A stretch of DNA of 64,000 nucleotides, from NCBI RefSeq assembly GCF_959029255.1, contig NZ_CAUFUE010000012.1:62001-126000 (forward strand), given 5' to 3'. Shown here piece by piece: positions 1 through 8,019 of the stretch; position 1 is the first letter of the stretch; every line of letters begins with the position of its first letter. The position numbers were made by a program, and so were the translations under genes. The notes under the pieces were generated by a model. It was not told the origin of the DNA, ran no database searches, and saw only the letters and a list, made by a program, of their open reading frames with translations. This DNA comes from an uncultured Bacteroides sp. GTDB lineage: Bacteria; Bacteroidota; Bacteroidia; Bacteroidales; Bacteroidaceae.

Positions 1-1
1 T

Positions 2-2269
2 GTCGTACCGTCTGCCGATGCCAAGTCGGGACAACTCACTTTCCGCTGTTATACCTACAACGATAAAGACGGACTGCAAAGTTGCGACTTCAACCAACGG
101 TCGCTCAAACGGTTGCACACGGGAGAGATTGTGGTGGGAGGCTTGTACGGCTTGAACCGCTTCAATCCCGATAATATCAAGTATAACCATACTTTACCCA
201 AGGTGATGTTTACCGGCTTCCAACTGTTCAACAAAGAGGTGGGAGTAGGCGAAGAATGTGACGGACGGATTATCTTGCCCGAAGCCCTGAACCGTACCCA
301 AGAAATCGTATTGGACTATAAGCAGAATGTATTTACGGTTCTGTTTGCTTCGGATAACTATGTGTTGCCGGACAAGACACGGTATTTTTATAAGCTCGAA
401 GGTTTTAATGAAGACTGGCTGGAGGAAACGGCGAATATGCACCGGGTGACTTATACCAACCTGGCTCCCGGCACCTATACGCTGAAAGTGAAGGCTACCA
501 ATAGTGATGGTTATGCCGGGACGGAAGAGGCGAGTTTGAAGATTGTCATTCTGCCGCCCTTCTGGATGACTCCTTGGGCATACGCATGTTATGCGCTTTT
601 GTTCATCGGCATTGTGTGCCTGTCGCTCTATGCCATACAGCGCAGGGAGCGTAATAAATTCAAAATACGACAGATGGAGCAGGATGCCAGGAAGAACGAG
701 GAAGTCAACCAAATGAAGTTCCGCTTCTTTACCAATGTCAGCCACGAATTGCGTACGCCGTTGACGCTGATTATTTCGCCGTTGGAGAGCATTATCAAAG
801 AAACCGTGGATGAAAAACGATTGGATAAACTCAAACTGATGCACCGTAATGCATTGCGGTTGCTGACTTTGGTAAACCAATTGCTTGACTTCCGTAAAAA
901 TGAGATGGCAGGTCTGCATCTAAGCCTTTCGGAAGGGGATGTTGTGGCTTATGTCCGTAATATTTGCAGTTCTTTCCTCATGCTTTCGGAAAAGAAGAAC
1001 GTGCATCTCACATTCTTTTCCGCCGTAGATTATCTGAATATGGCGTTCGACGAGGACAAGTTGGGAAAAGTTGTAATGAACTTATTGTCCAATGCTTTTA
1101 AGTTTACGCCGGAGGGCGGACGTGTGGATGTATCGATTGATGTCTTGAAAGAGACGCCTGAAATGCTGGAAATAAAGGTTTCCGATACAGGTATCGGCAT
1201 CAGTGATGCGAATAAGGAACGCATCTTCGAACGTTTCTACCAAGTAGAGCAGGAGGGAGAACATAATCAGTCTACGGGCAGTGGCATCGGCCTGAGCCTG
1301 GTACGGGATTTTGTAACTCTTCATGAAGGTACGGTACGGGTGTTTGATAATGTCGGTACTGGCAGTGTCTTTGTTGTAGATATACCTGTGCAACATAAAG
1401 AGGCGGCTCAGGATACCAATAACCTGCCTTCGGCAACTGCTGCGCCTTCTGAACCTGGGGAGGGATTGCCCTCGGAACAAACCCGGGAAGATGTTTTGGC
1501 AGAAGCGGAGAAAGAGAAGCCTTTGGCATTGATAGTGGATGATAACGAAGACCTTATCATCTTTATGAAAGATGCTCTCAGCCTGTATTTCCGTGTGAAA
1601 TCGGCCTCCAACGGCCGGGAAGCATGGCAGATGATACCCGATTTGATGCCGGATATCATCGTCAGTGATGTGATGATGCCCGAAATGGATGGAAACGAGC
1701 TTTGCCGTTGGGTGAAGTCGGACAAGCGTACTTCGGGTATCCCGTTCATCTTGCTGACGGCTAAGCAGGCGGTGGAGGACAAGGTGGAAGGACTGACTAT
1801 CGGAGCGGATGATTATGTGACGAAGCCATTCAATGTGGAAGTGTTGGTACTGCGTATGCGCAAGCTGATAGATTTAAGTAAGAAAAACAAGGTGCGTACT
1901 CATATCGAACCGGAGCCGAGCGAGATTGTGATTACCTCGTTGGATGAGCAACTGGTGGCGAAAGCTATCAAATATGTAGAAGATAATATATCCCGCCCGG
2001 ACTTGTCGGTAGAGATTTTAAGCCGTGAGTTGGGGATGAGCCGTGTGCAGCTTTATAAAAAACTGTTGCAGATTACGGGTAAGACACCTACCGAATTCAT
2101 ACGGATTATCCGGTTGAAGCGGGCGATGCAATTCTTGCGCGAGAGCCAATTGAATGTATCGGAGATAGCGTATAATGTAGGCTTCAACAACCCCAAGTAT
2201 TTTACGAAATATTTCAAGGAGGAATTCGGCGTGTTACCCTCTGTTTTCCAGGAAAAGGAGGGCAAATAA
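2..2269 (+). CDS. Hybrid two-component system sensor/regulator (HTCS), 5' end outside the window
   Basis: The reading frame is open from base 2, so this is the C-terminal part of a longer protein. In order it shows the last blade of a periplasmic beta-propeller sensor (GEIVVGGLYGLNRFNPD), a Y_Y_Y domain, one membrane segment (bases about 560-630), a HisKA box FFTNVSHELRTPL with the phospho-accepting His at bases 743-745, an HATPase with GTG-type glycine boxes, a receiver domain with the Asp at 1667-1669 (SDVMMPEMDG), and an AraC-type helix-turn-helix ending at the stop. Proteins of this family sense a breakdown oligosaccharide in the periplasm and switch on the adjacent utilisation locus. The downstream GH31-GH2-GH3-GH95 genes make a xyloglucan oligosaccharide the likely signal, which is inference. 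The first in-frame TTG at 113 is not the true start. Confidence 0.95.
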   Translation, partial: VVPSADAKSGQLTFRCYTYNDKDGLQSCDFNQRSLKRLHTGEIVVGGLYGLNRFNPDNIKYNHTLPKVMFTGFQLFNKEVGVGEECDGRIILPEALNRTQEIVLDYKQNVFTVLFASDNYVLPDKTRYFYKLEGFNEDWLEETANMHRVTYTNLAPGTYTLKVKATNSDGYAGTEEASLKIVILPPFWMTPWAYACYALLFIGIVCLSLYAIQRRERNKFKIRQMEQDARKNEEVNQMKFRFFTNVSHELRTPLTLIISPLESIIKETVDEKRLDKLKLMHRNALRLLTLVNQLLDFRKNEMAGLHLSLSEGDVVAYVRNICSSFLMLSEKKNVHLTFFSAVDYLNMAFDEDKLGKVVMNLLSNAFKFTPEGGRVDVSIDVLKETPEMLEIKVSDTGIGISDANKERIFERFYQVEQEGEHNQSTGSGIGLSLVRDFVTLHEGTVRVFDNVGTGSVFVVDIPVQHKEAAQDTNNLPSATAAPSEPGEGLPSEQTREDVLAEAEKEKPLALIVDDNEDLIIFMKDALSLYFRVKSASNGREAWQMIPDLMPDIIVSDVMMPEMDGNELCRWVKSDKRTSGIPFILLTAKQAVEDKVEGLTIGADDYVTKPFNVEVLVLRMRKLIDLSKKNKVRTHIEPEPSEIVITSLDEQLVAKAIKYVEDNISRPDLSVEILSRELGMSRVQLYKKLLQITGKTPTEFIRIIRLKRAMQFLRESQLNVSEIAYNVGFNNPKYFTKYFKEEFGVLPSVFQEKEGK

Positions 2270-2316
2270 CAAAAGATACCCATAAAGGAAACATATTGTC
2301 TTTTTGTAAATCAAAA

Positions 2317-2347
2317 AAGCCCTTTCGTCTCAACATCGGAAGGGCTT
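2317..2347 (+). other. Hairpin after the HTCS gene
   Basis: An 11-bp stem (AAGCCCTTTCG with CGGAAGGGCTT, one G-T pair) lies 48 bases after the HTCS stop. It is preceded by six A residues but not followed by a T run on the plus strand, so as a plus-strand terminator it is atypical. It may still end the HTCS transcript or stabilise its 3' end. Confidence 0.4.
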
Positions 2348-2374
2348 GCCTATGGGGTATATTGCGTACTTTTA
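2345..2374 (+). promoter_or_regulatory. Possible promoter of the GH31-GH2-GH3 operon
   Basis: CTTG at 2345-2348 and TACTTTTA at 2367-2374 are separated by 18 bases. This is close to the Bacteroides pattern (TTTG, 19-21 bp, TAnnTTTG) with one mismatch in each box. It sits 31 bases ahead of the GH31 start, and weak boxes are usual for activator-dependent loci. Confidence 0.3.
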
Positions 2375-2404
2375 CGACTGGAAAATAACTTTAAGAACGA
2401 TAAT

Positions 2405-5287
2405 ATGAAATTGAAAAGCACTTCAGTTTATTTGCTTGCCGGATGGCTCCTAGCGGCATGTGCCGGCAGTGGTTATGAGAAAACCGACAAAGGTGTAATT
2501 GTAGACGTAAAACAACAGCAATCTACCGATGTAAGGAAAGTACGGCTGGAAGTAATGGGTGAGAACCTGATTCACGTATCCGCCACTCCCGAAAAGGACT
2601 TCTCGAAGGAGAAGAGTCTGATAGTCATCCCTCAGGAAAATAAAGTAGACTTTAATGTAGAAGACAACGGCGATGCCGTTACGGTGAAAACCTCGCAGCT
2701 ATCCGCCACCGTGTCTAAAGCGACGGGAGAAGTCCGTTTTGCAGACGCTGATGGAAACCGGATTTTGGCGGAAGACGCGAAGGGGAGGAGTTTTACCCCA
2801 ATCGAAGTGGATGGGACAAAAGCGTATACGGTTCGTCAGGTGTTCCGGTCTGCCGATGATGAAGCATTCTATGGGCTGGGACAACACCAGGCGGATGAAT
2901 TCAATTATAAAGGAAAGAACGAGGAACTGTTTCAATATAATACGAAGGTTTCCGTACCTTTCATCGTTTCCAATAAAAATTATGGGGTGCTGTGGGACAG
3001 CTATTCACTTTGCCGTTTCGGTGACCCGCGCGACTATTCGCAACTGGGTGAGGTGTTCAGACTTTATGATAAAGAAGGAAAAGAAGGCGCCCTGACAGGT
3101 ACATATATTCCTGCTTCCGGGAGCAATGCGGAAACTGTGGTGCGCAGAGAAGGCTCTCTCTATTTCGAGCATTTGGACCGTGAAGCGCATTTGAGCAAAG
3201 TGGTGAATTTGCCGGAAGGTTTCCCCTTCATGGGCTCACAGGTGACGTATGAAGGCGAGATAGAACCGTCGGAAAGCGGCACATTCCGTTTCATTCTTTA
3301 CTATGCCGGATATATGAAAGTGTATATCGATAATGAACCGGTAGTTCCCGAACGTTGGCGTACGGCGTGGAACCCGAACAGCTATAAGTTTGCCGTTGAC
3401 TTGGAAGCCGGTAAGCGGGTGCCTTTGAAAATAGAGTGGACTCCCGACGGATACGTGTCCTATTGCGGGCTACGTGCATTGAGTCCCGTTCCTGCCGAAG
3501 AACAGAACAAACTGGCGTGGTGGGGCGAAATGCAGGATGAAATAGATTATTACTTCGTTTACGGCGGTAATATGGATGAGGTAATCAGCGGTTACCGTAC
3601 CCTGACCGGTAAGTCTCCAATCATGCCGAAATGGGCGATGGGCTATTGGCAAAGTCGTGAACGATACAAAACACAAGATGAAATCTTGGGCGCTTTGAAA
3701 GAATTCCGCCTGCGCCGGATACCTATCGATAATATCGTACTCGACTGGAGTTATTGGCCGCAAGATGCGTGGGGCAGCCATGAGTTCGACAAAACCCGTT
3801 TTCCGAATCCGAAGGCAATGGTTGATTCTATCCATGCGATGAATGCGAAGATGATGATTTCCGTATGGCCCAAGTTCTATGCAAGTACGGAACATTATAA
3901 AGAATTCGACCAAAACGGTTGGATGTATCAGCAGGCCGTCAAGGACAGTATCCGCGACTGGATTGGCCCCGGTTATATCGGTTCCTTCTACGATGCTTAT
4001 TCGCCGGAAGCACGTAAACTCTTCTGGAAACAGATGGAAGAACACCTCTTCTCACTGGGCATTGATGCTTGGTGGATGGATGCCAGTGAGCCGAATATAC
4101 GTGATTGTACGGACATCGAATACCGTAAAGACCTCTGCGGGCCTACGGCTCTCGGTCCTTCCAGCCAGTATTTCAACGCATACGCCCTGATGAATGCCGA
4201 GGCTATCTATGACGGGCAGCGCAGTGTGGATAACGATAAACGTGTATTCCTGCTTACCCGTTCGGGCTTTGCCGGATTGCAACGTTATTCCACCGCAACC
4301 TGGAGTGGGGATATTGCTACCCGTTGGGAGGATATGAAAGCGCAGATTTCCGCAGGATTGAACTTTGCGGTCAGCGGTGTTCCTTACTGGACGATGGATA
4401 TCGGTGGTTTCTGCGTGGAAAAACGTTATGAAGACGGACAGCGTGAGTTTGACAAGACCGGTCGCGAGAACGCCGACTACAAGGAGTGGCGGGAATTGAA
4501 TACACGTTGGTATCAGTTCGGGGCTTTCTGCCCGTTGTATCGTGCTCATGGCCAGTATCCTTATCGTGAAGTCTGGAATATAGCTTCCGAGGGACATCCT
4601 TGTTATAACTCTATCGTTTATTACACGAAGTTGCGTTATCGTCTGATGCCATATATCTACTCATTGGCAGGTATGACGTACTTCAATGATTATACGATTA
4701 TGCGTCCGTTGGTGATGGACTTTACCGCTGACGCGAATGTCAATAATATCGGCGACCAGTTCATGTTTGGCTCCGCCATCATGGTGGCTCCGGTTTATGA
4801 ATATGGAGCGCGTAGCCGTGAAATGTATTTCCCTACCGGTAGCGGTTGGTATGATTTCTATTCCGGCAAGTACATCGATGGCGGTCAAAGGCTGACGGTG
4901 GATGCGCCCTACGAACGTATCCCGCTCTATGTGCGTGAGGGAGCCATTATCCCATACGGCCCGGAAATGCAATACAGCGATGAGAAACCGGCTTCGGAGA
5001 TTACTCTGTATGTTTATGGGGGCAAGGACGGTTCATTCACATTGTACGAAGATGAAGGTGTGAATTATAACTATGAGAAAGGTGCATACGCTACCATACC
5101 GTTTGTTTATAATGATGCCGAAGGTACGCTGACTATCGGCGACCGTACGGGCGATTTCCCGGGTATGCTGAAAGAACGTTCGTTCAATATCGTGAAGGTG
5201 GATAAGAACCGGGCGCAGCCGTTTGACCTGAATGTGGAAGGCGTGGTGGTTAAGTACAATGGCGCGCAGCAGACAGTGAAACTATAA
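2405..5287 (+). CDS. GH31 alpha-xylosidase, PA14-containing lipoprotein
   Basis: A 960-residue exo-glycosidase expected to remove alpha-1,6-xylose from the non-reducing end of xyloglucan oligosaccharides. A lipoprotein signal ends at LLAAC (Cys near residue 19). After an N-terminal mutarotase-like domain, a PA14 domain is inserted at about residues 240-360 (SGTFRFILYYAGYMKVYID), then the (beta/alpha)8 barrel. The nucleophile is D559 in WWMDASEPN and the acid/base D636 in TWSGD. The PA14 insert and these residues match the architecture of Bacteroides ovatus BoGH31A, an alpha-xylosidase of a xyloglucan locus. GH2 and GH3 genes follow on the same strand. Alpha-glucosidase activity is the main alternative in GH31, but the PA14 insert and context argue for xylosidase. 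Confidence 0.92.
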   Translation: MKLKSTSVYLLAGWLLAACAGSGYEKTDKGVIVDVKQQQSTDVRKVRLEVMGENLIHVSATPEKDFSKEKSLIVIPQENKVDFNVEDNGDAVTVKTSQLSATVSKATGEVRFADADGNRILAEDAKGRSFTPIEVDGTKAYTVRQVFRSADDEAFYGLGQHQADEFNYKGKNEELFQYNTKVSVPFIVSNKNYGVLWDSYSLCRFGDPRDYSQLGEVFRLYDKEGKEGALTGTYIPASGSNAETVVRREGSLYFEHLDREAHLSKVVNLPEGFPFMGSQVTYEGEIEPSESGTFRFILYYAGYMKVYIDNEPVVPERWRTAWNPNSYKFAVDLEAGKRVPLKIEWTPDGYVSYCGLRALSPVPAEEQNKLAWWGEMQDEIDYYFVYGGNMDEVISGYRTLTGKSPIMPKWAMGYWQSRERYKTQDEILGALKEFRLRRIPIDNIVLDWSYWPQDAWGSHEFDKTRFPNPKAMVDSIHAMNAKMMISVWPKFYASTEHYKEFDQNGWMYQQAVKDSIRDWIGPGYIGSFYDAYSPEARKLFWKQMEEHLFSLGIDAWWMDASEPNIRDCTDIEYRKDLCGPTALGPSSQYFNAYALMNAEAIYDGQRSVDNDKRVFLLTRSGFAGLQRYSTATWSGDIATRWEDMKAQISAGLNFAVSGVPYWTMDIGGFCVEKRYEDGQREFDKTGRENADYKEWRELNTRWYQFGAFCPLYRAHGQYPYREVWNIASEGHPCYNSIVYYTKLRYRLMPYIYSLAGMTYFNDYTIMRPLVMDFTADANVNNIGDQFMFGSAIMVAPVYEYGARSREMYFPTGSGWYDFYSGKYIDGGQRLTVDAPYERIPLYVREGAIIPYGPEMQYSDEKPASEITLYVYGGKDGSFTLYEDEGVNYNYEKGAYATIPFVYNDAEGTLTIGDRTGDFPGMLKERSFNIVKVDKNRAQPFDLNVEGVVVKYNGAQQTVKL

Positions 5288-5360
5288 CCTCTTTCTGAAG
5301 GTACTGTAGACCTCGTTTGAGGGGATTATGGATGTATCAAAAGACCTATTTGACTATATC

Positions 5361-7892
5361 ATGAACAAGCTTTTAATTATAAATCTTTCCTGTCTCCTCC
5401 TGCTCCTAGGAGGTGCATGCGTCTCTCCTGGACGAGTAACGGAGGATGCCCGGCGTATGGATTTTACCGCAGACTGGGCATTCCGTTTAGGAGATGATAC
5501 GGCGGCTATCCATCCCGGATATGATGATACCGGCTGGCGGCATCTGAATTTGCCCCACGACTGGGCGATTGAAGGAGAGTTTTCTGAGGATAATCCTTCG
5601 GGGACAGGAGGGGGAGCATTGCCCGGCGGCATCGGATGGTATCGCAAAACATTCGTTGCCGATAAAGCGGATGCCGGTATGCGCCTGATGATAGATTTCG
5701 ATGGCGTTTATATGAACTCAGAGGTATTTATCAACGGACATTCATTGGGTACCCGCCCATACGGTTATGTCTCGTTCAGCTATGATATGACACCCTATAT
5801 TCGCTGGGGAGAGAAGAATGTGATAGCTGTCCGTGTGGATAATGCCGAACAACCTAATTCCCGTTGGTATTCGGGATGTGGCATTTATCGGAATGTCTGG
5901 TTGACGAAGGTCAATCCGGTACATGTGGCGCAATGGGGAACATACGTCACGGCAGAAGATGTATCCAAAAATAGTGCCCGCCTGATGATACGCACAAAGT
6001 TGCAATATGATGCCAGACCGATGCCGGACACGATGGCAATCAATTTGATATCCCGCCTGCTCGATGCCCGGGGGGAAATGGTGGGAGAAACATCTTCCGA
6101 ACTGAATATTGCCGCTACTTGCCCGAAGGAGGTGGAGCAGGAACTTGTGATGAGAAAACCGGAGTTGTGGAGTGTAGATAACCCTTATCTCTATCAGGTA
6201 ATGACTCTTGTTGAAGATAAAAACAGCGGTGAGGTGCTTGACACTTATTATACACCTGTCGGCATTCGTACATTCCGTTTTGACGCGCAGAAAGGTTTTA
6301 TCCTGAATGGTGAACGGATGAAAATAAACGGTGTCTGCATGCACCACGACCTTGGTTGCTTGGGGGCGGCGGTGAATGTACGCGCCATCGAGCGCCAGTT
6401 GGAGATACTGAAAGAAATGGGATGCAACGGTATCCGTTGTTCGCACAATCCGCCTGCACCGGAATTGCTCGACCTTTGTGACCGCATGGGTTTCATTGTG
6501 ATGGATGAGACTTTCGACATGTGGCGTAAGAAAAAAACTTCGCATGACTATGCGCGTTATTTCAACGAATGGCATGAGCGTGACCTTGCCGACCTTGTGA
6601 TGCGTGACCGTAATCATCCTTCCATCTTTATATGGAGCATCGGCAATGAAGTGTTGGAGCAATGGAGCGATGCCAAGGCCGATACGCTCAGTCTGGAGGA
6701 AGCCAACCTGGTACTGAACTTCGGCCATGATGCGAGTATGTTGGCAAAAGAGGGGGAAATGTCCGTCAATTCGCTGTTGACGAAAAAGCTGGTGAATAAG
6801 GTGAAGGAACTCGATACAACCCGTCCCGTCACGGCAGGTTGCAATGAGCCGAACCCTAATAATCATCTGTTTCGTTCGGGAGCGTTGGATATTATCGGTT
6901 TCAATTATCATGATAATTGGTTTGCGGGTGTTCCTGAGAATTTTCCCGGTAAACCGTTCATTGTGACGGAAAGTGTGTCGGGATTGATGACAAGGGGATA
7001 TTACCGGATGCCGAGTGACTCGATGTTCGTCTGGCCCCGGCGTTGGGATGAGCCTTTCTTCGATGCTTCTTTCTCTTGCTCTTCATACGATAACTGCCAT
7101 GTGCCTTGGGGCAACCGGCATGAAGGTACGTTGCGTTCTGTGAAGAATAATGACTTTATCAGCGGGCAATACGTCTGGACGGGGTTCGACTATATCGGAG
7201 AACCTACTCCTTACGGTTGGCCTGCACGCAGCTCCTATTTCGGAATTGTAGATTTAGCGGGATTTCCGAAAGATATTTATTATATGTATCAGTCGGAATG
7301 GCGTGCTGATAAAACGGTTCTTCACCTCTTTCCGCATTGGAACTGGACACCGCGACAGGAGATTGATGTTTGGGCATATTATAATAACGCCGATGAAGTG
7401 GAACTCTTTGTGAATGGGCAGTCGCAAGGTGTACGCAGTAAGGGGAAAGATGATTTTCATGTGATGTGGCGTGTGAAGTTTGAACCGGGTACGATAAAAG
7501 CCGTTTCCCGAAAGAATGGGAAGATGGTGGCTGAGAGAGAAATCAAAACAGCGGGAGAACCGGCACATATTCGTCTGACTCCTGACCGGTGCACTATTCA
7601 AGCCGATGGACGTGACCTTAGTTTTGTAACGGTGGAGATTGTGGATGAAGAAGGCAATCTTTGTCCGAATGCTGAAAATGATGTAACTTTCGCCGTCGAA
7701 GGCTCGGGCTTCATTGCAGGAGTGGATAATGGCAGCCCCATATCCATGGAGAAATTCAAGGACAATCATCGCAAGGCTTTTTATGGTAAGTGCCTGGTGG
7801 TGGTGCAGAATAATGGTGAACCCGGTGGAATAAAGCTGACCGCAACGGCTGAAGGGCTGGAAGGGGCGGTGGCGGGAATGAAGGCGAAATGA
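5361..7892 (+). CDS. GH2 beta-galactosidase lipoprotein
   Basis: An 843-residue GH2 enzyme, likely removing beta-1,2-galactose from xyloglucan side chains. The start at 5361 is preferred over the in-frame ATG at 5328 because it begins a clean lipoprotein signal (MNKLLIINL, lipobox LGGAC). Domains are the sugar-binding jelly roll with LPHDWAIEGEF, an immunoglobulin-like domain, the catalytic barrel, then C-terminal DUF4982-like and Ig-like domains. The acid/base is E430 (SIGNE) and the likely nucleophile E537 (IVTES). It lies 73 bases after the GH31 gene on the same strand. GH2 also contains beta-glucuronidases and mannosidases, so the substrate rests on context. Confidence 0.9.
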   Translation: MNKLLIINLSCLLLLLGGACVSPGRVTEDARRMDFTADWAFRLGDDTAAIHPGYDDTGWRHLNLPHDWAIEGEFSEDNPSGTGGGALPGGIGWYRKTFVADKADAGMRLMIDFDGVYMNSEVFINGHSLGTRPYGYVSFSYDMTPYIRWGEKNVIAVRVDNAEQPNSRWYSGCGIYRNVWLTKVNPVHVAQWGTYVTAEDVSKNSARLMIRTKLQYDARPMPDTMAINLISRLLDARGEMVGETSSELNIAATCPKEVEQELVMRKPELWSVDNPYLYQVMTLVEDKNSGEVLDTYYTPVGIRTFRFDAQKGFILNGERMKINGVCMHHDLGCLGAAVNVRAIERQLEILKEMGCNGIRCSHNPPAPELLDLCDRMGFIVMDETFDMWRKKKTSHDYARYFNEWHERDLADLVMRDRNHPSIFIWSIGNEVLEQWSDAKADTLSLEEANLVLNFGHDASMLAKEGEMSVNSLLTKKLVNKVKELDTTRPVTAGCNEPNPNNHLFRSGALDIIGFNYHDNWFAGVPENFPGKPFIVTESVSGLMTRGYYRMPSDSMFVWPRRWDEPFFDASFSCSSYDNCHVPWGNRHEGTLRSVKNNDFISGQYVWTGFDYIGEPTPYGWPARSSYFGIVDLAGFPKDIYYMYQSEWRADKTVLHLFPHWNWTPRQEIDVWAYYNNADEVELFVNGQSQGVRSKGKDDFHVMWRVKFEPGTIKAVSRKNGKMVAEREIKTAGEPAHIRLTPDRCTIQADGRDLSFVTVEIVDEEGNLCPNAENDVTFAVEGSGFIAGVDNGSPISMEKFKDNHRKAFYGKCLVVVQNNGEPGGIKLTATAEGLEGAVAGMKAK

Positions 7893-7900
7893 TGATTTTA

Positions 7901-7994
7901 ATGAAGAATTAAAAATGAAGAATGAAGAATTACCTTGCGGCATGTTTGCATAGCGCAGCCAAATTCTTCTTTCTTAGTTCTTCATTCTTCATTT
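7901..7994. repeat. Dispersed imperfect palindrome, family A, copy 1
   Basis: About 94 bases with arms rich in GAAGAATGAAGAATT on the left and AATTCTTC...TTCTTCATTCTTCAT on the right, around a centre that contains TTGCGGC and CATAGCGCAGC. A near-identical copy in the same orientation lies at 53314-53406. It fills most of the gap between the GH2 and GH3 genes and could act as a terminator or processing hairpin. Confidence 0.85.
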
Positions 7995-8019
7995 TACATA
8001 AAACTAATATCTTTAAAAT

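Noticed and set aside
5328..5360. Upstream ATG of the GH2 gene
   Set aside because: It would put a polar stretch before the lipoprotein signal; the ATG at 5361 starts a normal signal.
5742..6911. A 389-codon open frame on the minus strand
   Set aside because: Antisense to the GH2 catalytic domain, no recognisable domain, no promoter.
8009..8016. TATCTTTA as a promoter of the GH3 gene
   Set aside because: Only three bases lie between it and the start codon, and there is no -33 partner; GH3 is more likely read from upstream.
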